A stretch of 64,000 bases of DNA from assembly GCF_001482305.1 (NCBI RefSeq), contig NZ_LOHP01000017.1, positions 159,629-223,628 of the forward strand, read 5' to 3'. This document shows, piece after piece, positions 16,128-27,000 of this stretch. Under the pieces are notes generated by a model. The model was not told the origin of the DNA. It made no database searches and was given only the letters and a program-made list of their open reading frames with translations. A program made the position numbers and the translations under genes. The DNA comes from Leucobacter sp. G161. Its GTDB lineage: Bacteria > Actinomycetota > Actinomycetes > Actinomycetales > Microbacteriaceae. Numbering within the stretch: the stretch's first letter is position 1; every line of letters starts with the position of its first letter.

Positions 16128-17466
16128 CACGTTCCTCCTGCGCACCATTGGGCTGTGCACCGCCGTCGCGCTCGTCGCGGCAGGACTCGCGGCTGCGAGC
16201 ACGCTCCAACCGCCGCGCCTGAATGGGATCGAGTACAGTGGTGCCGCGCTCATCGAGTCCGGGGACGCACGCCTCGTGTTCCGGCTGAACCAGAGCGTCG
16301 AAGAACTGAACCCGGCAGACGTCTCGGTGAAGCCGGAGCTTCCGGTGACAACCACGACCGATGGTGCGACGGTTACTGTACGGCTCGGAGCGCGCCTCGA
16401 CTACCGCTCGGAGCTCCGTCTGAAGCTGCGAGTGGTGAGTCGGGCGACCGGGATCGCCACTGAGATCGAGGAGACGCTGCGTGCGCCAGACATTCGCGTG
16501 CGCACGCTCGTACGGGATGACCGCGGCGATCGGATTATCAGCAACGACCTCGTGTCAGGATCCGCGCCCGCAGAGATCAACACGCAGCGCCGAGTGCAGG
16601 AATACGCAGCCCTCGGCGATCGAATCTTCACCGTCGTTGACTCCAGGGGCGGAACCGTTGAGTTTGGCGAGTTCGGGGGAACGGACCGCGTCTACACGCC
16701 GCTGATCCCCGCGAGCAATGGGCAACTCGGTCAACTACGCACCGATGAAACCGGCCAATTCGTTGGACTGGTTGCCGACGGTGTGGAACTAGCCGGACGG
16801 ACGACGGCGAGCGAGCTTTTGCTCATGGACGCGCGAAGTGGTGTCGCACCGCCCATGACCGTGAGCGGCGCCAACTCGCGACCATTCGCGGTTGCCGACT
16901 GGCGTTTCGTCTCGGGCGGACTCGCGGTCGTGCTGCGGACGACAGCCGATGAGCTGTGGCTCGCGGCGCCCTCGCTGGGACGGGACGCGGTGCCACTCGG
17001 GCAGGCGCAACAAATTGTGGGGGTGCTGCCAGACACTGGCGAAGCCGTCGTGGTGCGACGCGGCGAGACGGTGGCCCTCGATGTCTCGGAACTTGTCGCG
17101 GGTGGTGCGCGCGCGGACGCTACCGGGACCAGTGCTGAGCGGCTGCTTGGCACCCGGGACCCTGATCGCACCCATCTTGGGGGTGACGCGTCCGTGGTGC
17201 GATCCGCCGACGGGCATCGGTTGCTCGCGGAACACGTCAGCGGTGCTGCTGAGTTGTTCGCGCCGGCGGGGGCCGCGAGCCGCATTGGCGCAGTGTGCGC
17301 ATCGCCGAACGGTGCGGTCATCGCTGTCGAGGTGATCTCAGTAGACGCGGTGAGTGATCGCCGGCCGGTGAGACCCGCGTTCCAGGGGACGACAACGGCG
17401 TATCTCGACGCGCGCACCGGGACGCAGCTCAGGAGTACGATCGGCTTCGATCCTGACTGGTGCTGA
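16117..17466 (+). CDS. Exported propeller-like protein of the zinc locus, function unknown
   Basis: A protein of 449 residues. An N-terminal hydrophobic stretch (LLRTIGLCTAVALVAAGLAAAS) acts as signal peptide or anchor. A beta-sandwich-like segment follows (residues ~30-125, SVKPELPVTTTTDGATVTVRL), then repeated strands resembling PD40/WD40 propeller blades (SELLLMDARSGV, TTAYLDARTGTQL). I do not recognise a named family. It overlaps the DUF1980 gene by 11 nt and has an AAAGGA ribosome site, so it belongs to the same operon. It has no His-rich segment, unlike the AztD-like proteins. Role inferred only from position. Confidence 0.7.
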   Translation: MSANTFLLRTIGLCTAVALVAAGLAAASTLQPPRLNGIEYSGAALIESGDARLVFRLNQSVEELNPADVSVKPELPVTTTTDGATVTVRLGARLDYRSELRLKLRVVSRATGIATEIEETLRAPDIRVRTLVRDDRGDRIISNDLVSGSAPAEINTQRRVQEYAALGDRIFTVVDSRGGTVEFGEFGGTDRVYTPLIPASNGQLGQLRTDETGQFVGLVADGVELAGRTTASELLLMDARSGVAPPMTVSGANSRPFAVADWRFVSGGLAVVLRTTADELWLAAPSLGRDAVPLGQAQQIVGVLPDTGEAVVVRRGETVALDVSELVAGGARADATGTSAERLLGTRDPDRTHLGGDASVVRSADGHRLLAEHVSGAAELFAPAGAASRIGAVCASPNGAVIAVEVISVDAVSDRRPVRPAFQGTTTAYLDARTGTQLRSTIGFDPDWC

Positions 17467-17505
17467 CTGCGCCGTCGGCGGCGTGGGAGCTGCCTCGAAA
17501 CAACG

Positions 17506-17568
17506 AGGTCCGTGTCGCCTGCCGGAACACTGAAACACAACGCGTTTCCCGGCGGACGACACGGACCT
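17506..17568. terminator. Long hairpin ending convergent transcripts
   Basis: Left arm 17506-17525 (starting AGGTCCGTGTCG) pairs with 17549-17568 at 18 of 20 positions around a 23-nt loop. It lies between the end of the zinc operon and the DUF3107 gene, which converge. Confidence 0.75.
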
Positions 17569-17589
17569 GAAGTCGTGCCTGTGCGGACC

Positions 17590-17805
17590 TTAGTTGACGA
17601 AGCCCACCTTGCGTGAGGTGTCGCTGCCGAGCTCAACGTAGGTGATGGCTTCGCGGTTCACGAGGAACTTCCGTCCCTTGCTGTCTGCAATCTCGACGAG
17701 GCCGGTCGGCTCTGCCTGGATGAGGGCGCTGAGCTCGTCTGCCGTCGCATCGGTCTCAAACGAGAGTTCGCGCGCCGACTGGTTAATGCCGATCCGTACT
17801 TCCAC
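17590..17805 (-). CDS. DUF3107-family small protein
   Basis: A conserved actinobacterial protein of 71 residues, recognised by VRIGINQSARELSFETDATADEL and the central LVEIADSKGRKFLVNREAITYVELG. No function is known to me. The GTG start has a strong GGAGG site. A TACACT box lies about 60 nt upstream, so this gene, unlike many neighbours, has a leader. It stands alone, facing the zinc operon. Confidence 0.88.
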   Translation of the reverse strand: MEVRIGINQSARELSFETDATADELSALIQAEPTGLVEIADSKGRKFLVNREAITYVELGSDTSRKVGFVN

Positions 17806-18138
17806 AGCTGCCTCCTGGACACATCGTGTTCGGTTACGGTGTACACCGCAACCCTTCCTTACTCGAGTGTATGGCTGTGGGGCGGTGGCAAGCCTCGAAA
17901 ACGGGAGGCGTTCGCCGTCAGCGCAGCCTTTCGCGCGTAGCGGTAGCCGCGATGGCAGGCACCAGCTGACTCACTACGATTCGTATGCAATCGACCGACC
18001 GTATGCCGAAAGCCCACGAAACTTCGATATTTTTGGGTAATCGCAGACATAACGGTTGGTGGCGGGGGCAGCGGATGCGGGCAGCGGAGGCGGGACCGCT
18101 GAGGCGGGGCGGATCGCGAGATCCGCCCCGAGGCATGT
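17806..18138. other. Intergenic region between DUF3107 and the penicillin acylase homologue
   Basis: A gap of 333 bp. It holds the DUF3107 promoter/leader (17806-17880) and, at the far end, the hairpin at 18105-18130. The middle (about 17900-18090) shows no recognisable gene or RNA; it includes an AT-rich stretch near 18020-18040. Confidence 0.6.
18105..18130 (-). terminator. Terminator of the penicillin acylase gene
   Basis: A perfect 11-bp stem (CGGGGCGGATC with GATCCGCCCCG) and a GCGA loop, starting 9 bp after the stop codon at 18139. There is no U-tract. Confidence 0.65.
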
Positions 18139-20778
18139 TTACTTCGCGGGGGACAGCGTCAGTGTGTCCTTCGTCACAGCATCAACTGCCTTGGGCGTGA
18201 ACGCCCAGTCGTACTGCTCGCCGACGGCCCACCCTGCCACCTGATCGGTGTAGTTCTTGTGGAAGGCGTGTCCGCTCTGGCCGGTCAGGTTCTGCCACGT
18301 CGAGGCGTCCCAGTCGGAGACGTCGATGACCATGCGCATCGACGGCACCGTCGATGTCGCGTAACCCTCGCCCAGGCTCCAGCCGGTCGCGTTTACGACG
18401 CCCGAGCCGCCGGGGGTGTCATAGGGGCCGCGGTTGAAAAGCGCTTCGATCGGTGCAATGCCGCTCTCGCCGAACGAACCGTGCGTGAGCGTGATCGCGT
18501 GCAGCTTGCCCCAGTTCCACTTTTCCGGGTTCTTCCCCTGCAGCTTCGTGAGTTCCGCGAGCGCGTCCTCCGCCGCGCCCGTGAGGAGCTCTTGCTGTGT
18601 GACAGTTCCTCCCTGCGTCCACCACTCCGAGTCGGGGGCGTCAAGCTGGAGCGTGAACATCCGAGCGAAACGGGACTGGTCGTCGCGCGGAATATCGCCG
18701 TCCCGGCCCGTCACGAGCCGTTCGGTGACGTGTTCCCACAACACGTTCGCAAACGCTGCGGGCGCCGACTCCATCGAGTTTTGGCCGTCCCAGGACGCCA
18801 GCAGGTCGAGAGCAGCCTGCAGATCCTTGTCGTCAGAAGTGACTGAGGCATAGGCCTGCTTGAGTGCGCTCGCCGCCGGCATCTGATTGTCCATGTGGAT
18901 CGCTGCCATGTCTGCCGCGCTCACGGGCCCCGCGGCGATTTTCTCCTCGAGGAGTTCGACAATGCGCGCAGCGCGGTAACCGTAGTCCCAGTCGCGGCTG
19001 AGGAAGTGCGCGTAATCGTCGTTCACGATCGCGTTGTTCGCGGTGACGATGTACCCGGCCTTCGGGTTGTAGGACCAGGGCTGTTCCTCGAACGGAATGT
19101 AACCCTTCCAGTCGTATTGACTGCTCCAACCCGGGGTCGGCAGGAAGCCCTCCTGGCCGGCCGCGCGGATCGGGAGCTTCCCTGGCGCCTGGTAGCCGAT
19201 GTTGCCCTCGGGGTCGGCGTAGATGAGGTTTTGGCCTGGCACGTCGAACTTGCTCGCGGCCTCGCGGAAGTCAGTGAAGTTCTCGGCGCGGTTGAGCATG
19301 AAGATTGCCTCGGGGGTGGAACCCGCGTCGAGCGCGGTCCAGCGCAGGGCGAGCGCCGCCTCGGTGTAGGGCATCGTGCCGCCGATGTCTCCGGGCCCTA
19401 CGGGCAGGATCTTCCCGTCGGGGGTCTCCGCCAGCGGGTGCTCCGCGATCGCCGTGAATTCGCCAGTGAGCCCCGAGACGATAGGGCCGTGTCCGGTTTC
19501 GCGCACAGTGATTTCAACATCGTCACCGCCAGCAACCTTGATGGTCTCGGCGCGGGTCTGCATGTCGTGCCACTCGTTGTCGTACCAGTAGCGGTCATCC
19601 TTGACGCTCTCAACGAAGAGATCTGCGACATCGGTCGTGAGGTTCGTAAACCCCCAGGCAATGTCCTGGTTGTGGCCGATGACGATGCCGGGCAGCCCCG
19701 AGAAGCTGAAGCCGGCGACGTCGAAGGGGCACTCATCGGAGACCGTTGAGCAGCGCAGCTGCATCTGCGTCCAGACCGAGGGGAGTGCGGCACCGAGGTG
19801 CGGATCGTTCGCGAGCAGCGGCTTACCGGTGTCGGTGTACTCGCCGGAAACCACCCACGAGTTTGAGCCGATGCCCTCACCCTGCCCGGAAATCAGTGCA
19901 TCCGCTTGGTCGAGAAGCTCCTGCAGTGGCGTGAGGTTGAGCGACTCGATGAGCGTCGAGAAGCTCTCCTCGATGAACGTTGCGCCCTGCTCGAGCTTGC
20001 CGACGGCGACGACGCGGCGTCCAGCCGGATCGTCGGCGAGGATCACTGGGTGCTCCTCGAACGGGTAACCGGGGTAGAGTTCCGCGAGTTGGTCAGCGTC
20101 GAGGAACTGGGCCTGCAGCGCACGCGCCGTCTCATCCTCAATGTTCGTGCGGAGATCCCACGCCATCGCCTTCAGCCACGCGATCGAGTCGACGGGATCC
20201 CAGGGCTCCGGCTCGTAGTCCGGGTTCTGCAGTCCGAGTATGGCGTACTCGAGCGAGAGCTCGGCGCCCGAATTCTCTGCCATGTATGCGTTCACGCCGG
20301 CCGCGTACGCCTCGTAGTATGCGCGGGCCTCAACACTCATGTCGGCATATTCCTGTTCGGCGATACGGTGCCAGCCGAGGGTGCGCAGGAATGAATCGGT
20401 GCCCACCTGGGATTCGCCGAACAGCTCCGAGAGCCTTGCGCTCGTGAGGTGACGACGGAAATCCATTTCCCAGAAGCGATCCTGCGCGTGCACGTAGCCC
20501 TGTGAGAAGAAGAGATCATCGCTGGTGTCGGCGGTAATCGTCGCGATCCCGCGCTCGTCGCGCTGCACGGTGACCTCACTGGTGAGCCCGGTCGCGGTGA
20601 TCGTGCCGGTGGTCGTGGGGAAGGAACGCTGCACGGTCCACACGCCAAGCCCCGCCGCAATGAGCGCCACAACGAGCAGTGCCGCGAGGATCCAGCCCAC
20701 GACCCGTAGCCCGCGTCGTTTCTGTCGCGGAGTACCTTCCGCTGGGGTGACGGGTAGCGCGTCAGTAGCCTGAGTCAT
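18139..20778 (-). CDS. Penicillin acylase-family N-terminal-nucleophile amidase, membrane-anchored
   Basis: A protein of 879 residues with a short cytoplasmic N-terminus, one membrane segment (GWILAALLVVALIAAGLGVW) and a large extracellular part. Chain A region: DLFFSQGYVHAQDRFWEMDFRRH. The chain B nucleophile is Ser305 in EGIGSNSWVVSG, followed by LLANDPHLGAALPSVW, the standard autoprocessing and active-site context. Further family motifs are GLPGIVIGHNQDIAWGFTN and the late HGSFGESG region. Members hydrolyse beta-lactam side chains, acyl-homoserine lactones or other amides; the substrate cannot be assigned. ATG at 20778 has a GGAGGA site; an upstream in-frame ATG at 20841 lacks one. Confidence 0.9.
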   Translation of the reverse strand: MTQATDALPVTPAEGTPRQKRRGLRVVGWILAALLVVALIAAGLGVWTVQRSFPTTTGTITATGLTSEVTVQRDERGIATITADTSDDLFFSQGYVHAQDRFWEMDFRRHLTSARLSELFGESQVGTDSFLRTLGWHRIAEQEYADMSVEARAYYEAYAAGVNAYMAENSGAELSLEYAILGLQNPDYEPEPWDPVDSIAWLKAMAWDLRTNIEDETARALQAQFLDADQLAELYPGYPFEEHPVILADDPAGRRVVAVGKLEQGATFIEESFSTLIESLNLTPLQELLDQADALISGQGEGIGSNSWVVSGEYTDTGKPLLANDPHLGAALPSVWTQMQLRCSTVSDECPFDVAGFSFSGLPGIVIGHNQDIAWGFTNLTTDVADLFVESVKDDRYWYDNEWHDMQTRAETIKVAGGDDVEITVRETGHGPIVSGLTGEFTAIAEHPLAETPDGKILPVGPGDIGGTMPYTEAALALRWTALDAGSTPEAIFMLNRAENFTDFREAASKFDVPGQNLIYADPEGNIGYQAPGKLPIRAAGQEGFLPTPGWSSQYDWKGYIPFEEQPWSYNPKAGYIVTANNAIVNDDYAHFLSRDWDYGYRAARIVELLEEKIAAGPVSAADMAAIHMDNQMPAASALKQAYASVTSDDKDLQAALDLLASWDGQNSMESAPAAFANVLWEHVTERLVTGRDGDIPRDDQSRFARMFTLQLDAPDSEWWTQGGTVTQQELLTGAAEDALAELTKLQGKNPEKWNWGKLHAITLTHGSFGESGIAPIEALFNRGPYDTPGGSGVVNATGWSLGEGYATSTVPSMRMVIDVSDWDASTWQNLTGQSGHAFHKNYTDQVAGWAVGEQYDWAFTPKAVDAVTKDTLTLSPAK

Positions 20779-20875
20779 CGTTCCTCCACTCTGAGGGCCG
20801 TGCCAATACACGGAGCCGTCTTTGAGTATGCCACACGGCAAGGCCGATGTCCGAGGCGCTCAGTAGGCTACTGCT

Positions 20876-23800
20876 ATGACCGCTTTTGACCAGACGCAGG
20901 CTCGCGTGCTCACTCTTGATCCGCGCGCACACGCTCGGGTGCTCGGGGCCCCGGGCAGCGGCAAGACGGCGCTTGTCGTTGAGAGCTTCGCGCGCGCGTC
21001 TGGGCTCGAGGGGTGGGAAGAGGGCGATGTGCTCGTGCTCGCACCGAATCGGCTCGTCGCCACTGCCCTGCGAGAGCTCGTACACACGCGTGTCGCGCGG
21101 GCGATGGGCGGAGCGCCCGTTCGCACCGCGTCGTCATTCGCGTTTTCGGTGCTCGGGCGTGCGGCTGCTGAGTCCGGTGAGGCCCCGCCCAGGCTCCTCA
21201 CTGGAACCGTCCAAGACGAGGTCATCGCCGAGGCCGTCTCAACCCGCCTCGAGGGCGCGGCGCCTCGCCCCGATGGCGGGCTCGCCCCCGAGGTGCTGCT
21301 CAGCGCGCCGTTCCGTGCCGAGCTTCGTGAACTGTGGCGCGTGCTTGATGACTTCGACCTCGATCCAGCGGTGCTCGCAACCGAACTCAATCGCGTGCTC
21401 GCGGAGTCGGGGCAGCAGGCGTTCACCGCTGGGCCTGATCCTGCGCTTGTCGGGCGCTGGCGCGAATCGCTGCACCTGCTGCACGACATCCAGGGTGCAC
21501 TCGCCGAGACGCGCCCCGGTGAGGTGAGTTCGAGTGGGTTGATCCGGCTCGCCGCTAGGGCGATTCGTGATGGATTTGCCGCGGCCCCGAAGCTCCTCAT
21601 CATCGATGACGCCCAGGAGCTGGGGGAGGGACAGCTCTCGCTGCTCGCCGCCTGCGCTTCCGCTGGTGCAGCGATCTGGGCGTTCGGAGACCCAGATACG
21701 GCCACAGGCGCGTTTCAGGGCGAGCGTACGCGGGTACTCGCGGGGTTAGGCGCCGAGCTTGCGCGGCGCGGCTGGACGCCCGCGCCGGGGGCTGAGGATC
21801 AGCTGGTGGTGCTCGAGACCGTCTACCGGCACGGACCCGAACTGCGCAGCTTTGTGCGCGGGCTGAGCGAGCGGATTGGGGCGGCGGGCATCGTCGCACA
21901 CCGTGGCGCCGAGCCCGCGGAGGGTGTCGAGCAGCGCGGCACCGTCGAGTTTGCGCGCGTCTCCTCGCCGGCCGAACAGCTCGGGTCGATCGCCCACCGC
22001 ATGCGGGCAAGGAAGCTGGGGCTCGACGGCGACACCCGCCTCGACTGGGGCGACATGGCTGTGGTGTGTCGCACCCGCGCAGAGGTTGTGCGGGTCGCGC
22101 GGTTGCTCGCCGGGCACCAGGTGCCCACCGGGGTCGCCGCTGGCGGCATCGTGCTGCGTGAGCACCAGATCGTGCGCGAGCTGGTCGCGCTGCTGCAGCA
22201 CGCGCTCGGGATCGCGACGCTCGATGCCTCGGGCGTCCTGCGGCTCGCCGGGGGTGTGATCGGTGGGCTCGACCCGGTAGCGGTGCGTAGGCTCCGCGGG
22301 GCGCTGCTGCTCGAAGAACGCAGGCTTGCGCGGGAAGACGGCCGCGAGGCCGAAACGGTTGACGAAGTGGTGTTCGACGCATTTGCCTTCCCCGGGCCGA
22401 GCCCAGCGATCGACAGCGCCGGAGGGCGCGCGATTCGCAAACTGGGGCTCATGGCCGCCGAGGGCACGAAGGTGTTCGAGTCTGGCGGGACGCCGCGCGA
22501 GGTGCTCTGGGCGCTGTGGGACGGTGCGAAGCTGGCCGACCGCTGGCAGCAGGACGCGATTGCTGGCCGCGGCCTGCGCGCCGACGAGGCGAACCGCTCG
22601 TTGGACGCCGTGCTCGGGCTCTTCTTTGCACTGCAGCGGCACGAGGAGCAGGACAGCGAACAGCCCATTGCCGAGCTCCTCGACGAGGTGCTGCGCAACA
22701 CGGTGCCGGAGGATTCGCTCGCGCAGCGAAGCGAACGGCAGGCTGTCACGGTCACCACGCCGCAGGGGATGATTGGGCGCGAGTTCGCGCTTGTCGCCGT
22801 CATCGGAGTACAGGACGGCTCGTGGCCGAACCTGCGCGCACGCGGCTCCCTGCTCGGCACCGCGGCGCTGGAGCGCTGGCTGCGTGGCGGCGAGGCGCTC
22901 ATGCCGTCACGCCGCGACACCACGCACGACGAGCTCAGGCTGTTTTTGCACTCGTGTGCGCGCGCCCGAAACGAGCTTCTAGTCGTCGCTGTCGCTGATG
23001 AAGACAGCCACCCGAGCCCGTTCTTCGGACTCGGCAGCGATTTCCTCGTCACCGACCTGCCGAGTGCGCGGCTCACACTGCGCGGCATTACCGCAGCGAT
23101 GCGGCGCAGAGCCGTCGAAGACCAGGGGGATACCACAGCCATCGGTTCGCTCGCTGCCCTCGCGAACGCCGGAGCGACTGGAGCCGATCCCCGCGAGTGG
23201 TACGGCGTGCTCGAACCGTCGAGCACCGCGCCGCTCTTTGCACAGTCCGATGATGATGAACCGAGACCGGTACCCGTGAGCCCGTCACAACTCGATAAGG
23301 CGGAGACCTGCGCCCTCGACTGGGTGATTGGTGCGCTCGGGGGCGGTGCCGGGAGCGTGCAGGCGAGCCTGGGCACACTCGTGCACCACGCGCTCGAAAC
23401 CGTCGACGGCCACGATCCTGAAGATATGCTCGCGGCAATCATGTCCGAGTGGAAGAAGCTGCCCTTCGACGCCGAATGGGAATCGGAACGCGCCAGGCGC
23501 ACCGCCGCCCAGATGGCGGGCGGACTCTCCGACTACCTGCGCGAGTTCGAGGCGTCCGGGCGTGAACTGCTCGGACAGGAAGCTGGCTTTAGCCTGGAGG
23601 TTGGGCGGGCCGAGCTGCGTGGCATCGCCGACAGGCTCGAGGCGAAGCGAACGCCGGACGGTGCGGAGATCACCGTCGTTGATCTCAAGACCGGGAGGAC
23701 CCCGGCAACGAAACCCGAGGCGGAGGAACACGTGCAGATGCAGGCATACCAGCTGGGCCTCGCGCTCGGTGCCTTCGACACCGGAGACATCGACCTCGGT

Positions 23801-24055
23801 GGTTCCGCTGAGATTCACACCGCAGCAAAGTTGCTGTACGTGCACCCCGACGCGGCAAAGGGGAAGGGCTTCGTGGAACGTGAACAGGCTGGGCTCAGCG
23901 AGGAGGCTCGCGAAGCTCTCGTCGCACGCATTGCGGGAGTCGCCGAGACGATGGCGGCGGGAGACTTCACGGCGCGCATCGAACACCACTGCTCCGATCC
24001 GCACCGGCCAGGCAACTGCCGCCTGCATATCATTCAGGCGGTGAGCCACGCATGA
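20876..24055 (+). CDS. adnA: AdnA-like helicase-nuclease subunit
   Basis: The first subunit of an AdnAB-type double-strand-break-resecting motor, 1059 residues (M. tuberculosis AdnA is similar in size). N-terminal UvrD-type helicase: Walker A GAPGSGKT, motif II LIIDDAQELGEGQ (DDAQ in place of DEVQ), motif VI-like CARARNELLVVAVAD. C-terminal RecB-like nuclease: GTLVHHALE, IADRLEAKR, VVDLKTGR and QMQAYQLG give the H, D, DxK and Q residues. The end (HHCSDPHRPGNCRLH) adds two cysteines, with one earlier in ETCALDW; a full four-Cys Fe-S set is not evident. TAGGCT lies 6 nt before the ATG. The ATGA overlap couples it to adnB. Confidence 0.9.
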   Translation: MTAFDQTQARVLTLDPRAHARVLGAPGSGKTALVVESFARASGLEGWEEGDVLVLAPNRLVATALRELVHTRVARAMGGAPVRTASSFAFSVLGRAAAESGEAPPRLLTGTVQDEVIAEAVSTRLEGAAPRPDGGLAPEVLLSAPFRAELRELWRVLDDFDLDPAVLATELNRVLAESGQQAFTAGPDPALVGRWRESLHLLHDIQGALAETRPGEVSSSGLIRLAARAIRDGFAAAPKLLIIDDAQELGEGQLSLLAACASAGAAIWAFGDPDTATGAFQGERTRVLAGLGAELARRGWTPAPGAEDQLVVLETVYRHGPELRSFVRGLSERIGAAGIVAHRGAEPAEGVEQRGTVEFARVSSPAEQLGSIAHRMRARKLGLDGDTRLDWGDMAVVCRTRAEVVRVARLLAGHQVPTGVAAGGIVLREHQIVRELVALLQHALGIATLDASGVLRLAGGVIGGLDPVAVRRLRGALLLEERRLAREDGREAETVDEVVFDAFAFPGPSPAIDSAGGRAIRKLGLMAAEGTKVFESGGTPREVLWALWDGAKLADRWQQDAIAGRGLRADEANRSLDAVLGLFFALQRHEEQDSEQPIAELLDEVLRNTVPEDSLAQRSERQAVTVTTPQGMIGREFALVAVIGVQDGSWPNLRARGSLLGTAALERWLRGGEALMPSRRDTTHDELRLFLHSCARARNELLVVAVADEDSHPSPFFGLGSDFLVTDLPSARLTLRGITAAMRRRAVEDQGDTTAIGSLAALANAGATGADPREWYGVLEPSSTAPLFAQSDDDEPRPVPVSPSQLDKAETCALDWVIGALGGGAGSVQASLGTLVHHALETVDGHDPEDMLAAIMSEWKKLPFDAEWESERARRTAAQMAGGLSDYLREFEASGRELLGQEAGFSLEVGRAELRGIADRLEAKRTPDGAEITVVDLKTGRTPATKPEAEEHVQMQAYQLGLALGAFDTGDIDLGGSAEIHTAAKLLYVHPDAAKGKGFVEREQAGLSEEAREALVARIAGVAETMAAGDFTARIEHHCSDPHRPGNCRLHIIQAVSHA

Positions 24056-27000
24056 GCGAGCCCGTATTCTCTGCGGCCCGCGTCGCCGAGATTCTTGCCG
24101 CCCCCGGGGAGGCGCCGCTGCTGCCAACCGACGAGCAACGCGCCGTGATCGAGCACCCACTGGCCGGGAGCACCCTGGTCATCGCAGGCGCGGGCAGCGG
24201 CAAAACCGAAACGATGGCGAATCGCGTCGTGTGGCTCGTCGCGAACGGCCTCGCCGAGCCCGACTCCGTGCTCGGCCTCACCTTTACCCGGAAGGCCGCG
24301 GGGGAGCTGCGGGAGCGGATCGTCGGCAGCCTCGGCACGTTCGTCGCCAGGCTCACCGATCTCGGCGAACGCGGCCAGCTCACGCAGATCGAGCTGGCGC
24401 GCGCCTATGAGCTGCAAGACAGACTCGCGGACGGGCTCGAACTGCCCGACGTGAGCACCTACAACTCCTTTGCCGCGGGCGTACTGCAGGAATTCGGTGC
24501 GTCCGCCGGCCTGGCCCCCGGCGCCGTCGTGATCGACGAGGCGACCGCCTGGCGCGTTGCACGAGAGACGCTACTGGCAAGCGACGACCCTGAGCTCGTC
24601 ACGAGCGAGCTGCGCACCCCGAGCCTCATCAGGCACGTCATCGCGATGGATCGGGCCGTCGCCGATCATCTCACGAGTTTCGACAGGGTCGACCAGATCG
24701 TTGCCGAGTTCAGCGGCGCCACCAGGCTGCCCTACAACGATAAGGAAGACCCGGAGAAGCCGAGCGGCAAGGTGTATGCGAAGCTGCGCGACGCTGTGAA
24801 AGCGATTGCAGAGACGCCGCTCATCACGCGGCTGGCGCGGGCCTACGGCGAGGAAAAGCAACGGCGCGGCCTCATCGACTTCTCCGATCAGCTATCGCTC
24901 GCGACGCAAGCGCTCGATGGGGCCCCCGAAGCGCTCGGCGTGCTGCGCGGCCGGTACCAGGCGATACTCCTCGACGAGGTGCAGGATACCTCGGTCGGCC
25001 AGACCAGACTGCTCGCCAAACTCTTCGGCGGGATGCCGGTTATGGCGGTCGGCGATCCGCACCAGTCGATCTACGGCTGGCGCGGCGCCTCAGCAGAGGG
25101 CCTGCGATCCTTCCATTCCGACTTCCGCGGGGGCGACGATGCGGCGACACTCACCCTCTCCGTGAGCTGGCGTAACCCGATCCGGGTGCTCGAAGCGGCG
25201 AATGCGGTGTCGGCCGAACTGCGCGCGAACGCGGCGGTCGAAGTGCCCGAGCTCAGGCCCCGTCCGGGGGCTGGCGAGGGGCAGGTCGACGTGGTGTATC
25301 CGGAGACCGTGCACGAGGAGCGCGAACTCCTCGCCGGCTGGATGGCGCGAGCACGCGCCGAGGTTGCCGGCAAGAATGGGGAGCCGCCGACGGCTGCCGT
25401 GATCTTCCGCAAGCGGGCTGCCATGCCGGCGTTTGCTGCGGCACTCACTGAGGCCGGCGTCCCCAACCGCATCGTCGGCCTCGGCGGTCTGCTCAGCACC
25501 CCCGAGGTGACCGATGTCGTGAGCTGCCTGCGCTGCCTCTGGTACGCGGACGCCGGCGGGGACCTCATCCGGCTGCTCGCGGGCCCCCGATTTCGGATCG
25601 GGGTCGCAGATCTCGCTGGGCTGCGCGACGCCGCCCGCTGGTTCGCGAGGCGTGACGTCAGGCAGCAGCCGCTCGCCGACGAGGATCGTGCGGCAGACAG
25701 CGTGCTGCCTGACCCCGACCGCGAGTACACGCTCATCGACGCGCTCGACGCGATCTCCTCCATGCGCGACCTCGACCACAGCGCGCTCACGGGCGTCACC
25801 GAGGCAGGGAGAGAGCGGCTCCGCGAAGCAGGACAGCTGCTCCGCGACCTCCGGCAGGGCGTCGGTGGCAACACCGCAGACCTCATCGGCTCAGTCACCC
25901 AGGCATTGCGCCTAGACATCGAGCTTGAAGCGAACGAAGCGAGGGGAGCGGGGGCCGGCGCTCTCGCAAACATCGAGGCGTTCACTGACCTCGCCGAGGG
26001 ATTCCTCGCGATCGATACGCGCGGCACGCTGGCCTCACTGCTTGAGTGGGTGGAACGCGCCATCGAAGACGACGATGTTGCCGAGCACGTTGCCGCACCG
26101 CTGCCCGGAACCGTGCAACTCATCACCGCGCACGGTTCGAAGGGGCTGCAGTGGGACATCGTCGCCGTGCCCAGGGTTGTCACCGACGAGTTCCCGGGGA
26201 GCCCACGCAGCGGCTCCGGCTGGCTGCGCACCGGCGAGCTCCCCGACGAGCTTCGTGGTGACCGCGCGGCGCGCCCGCAGCTCAACTGGCGGATCGCGAC
26301 CACGCAGAAGGAAGTATGCGAGCGGCTCGACGACTACCGTGCCGAGCTCAAGGACCGGCACGCAGAGGAGGAGCGCAGGCTTGCCTACGTTGCGATCACG
26401 CGATCGGCGGGGCTGCTGCTGCTCTCCGGATCCTTCTGGGGTGGACAGACTCGGCCCCGCCCGCCGTCGGTCTACCTCCGAGAGCTACAGGAAGGGTTCT
26501 GTCCCGATCTGCCAGAAGCCTCAGCCCACGAGGCCGACCCGAGTCAGGTCGCCGAGCTCACCGCGAACTGGCCGCTCGATCCGCTCGGGCACCGCGCGGC
26601 GGGCGTCTTCCGCGCCGCGCACGCGGTGACGAGCGCGGCGCTCTCGGCCGATGCGCAGCCCATCGACGAAACAGTGCGCCTACTCCTCGCCGAACGTGAT
26701 GCGGCCGAGGCCAGTGCGCAAGGGACCGGAGACGCGCCGGCTGAGTCGCTTCCCGAACGCATCACCGCGTCGACATTCCACGAGTTCGTCGAGGACCCGC
26801 TGACCGCGGAACGCAGCCGGATTCGGCCGGTGCCGCAACGACCATACCGGCGAACCCGTGTGGGAAACCGGTTCCACGAGTGGGTTGAGCGTCGCGCGAC
26901 GACTCCGGGTGGCACCGCGCTCCCGCTGCTCGGGCTCGACCCGGAAGAGTGGGATCCCGGTCGCGGCGAATTCGATGCTGAGGTCGAACTGCAGCCGCTC

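Noticed and set aside
21823..23502. A 559-codon open frame on the minus strand opposite adnA
   Set aside because: Ser/Arg/Pro-rich composition typical of the antisense of a GC-rich gene; the plus strand carries clear AdnA motifs.
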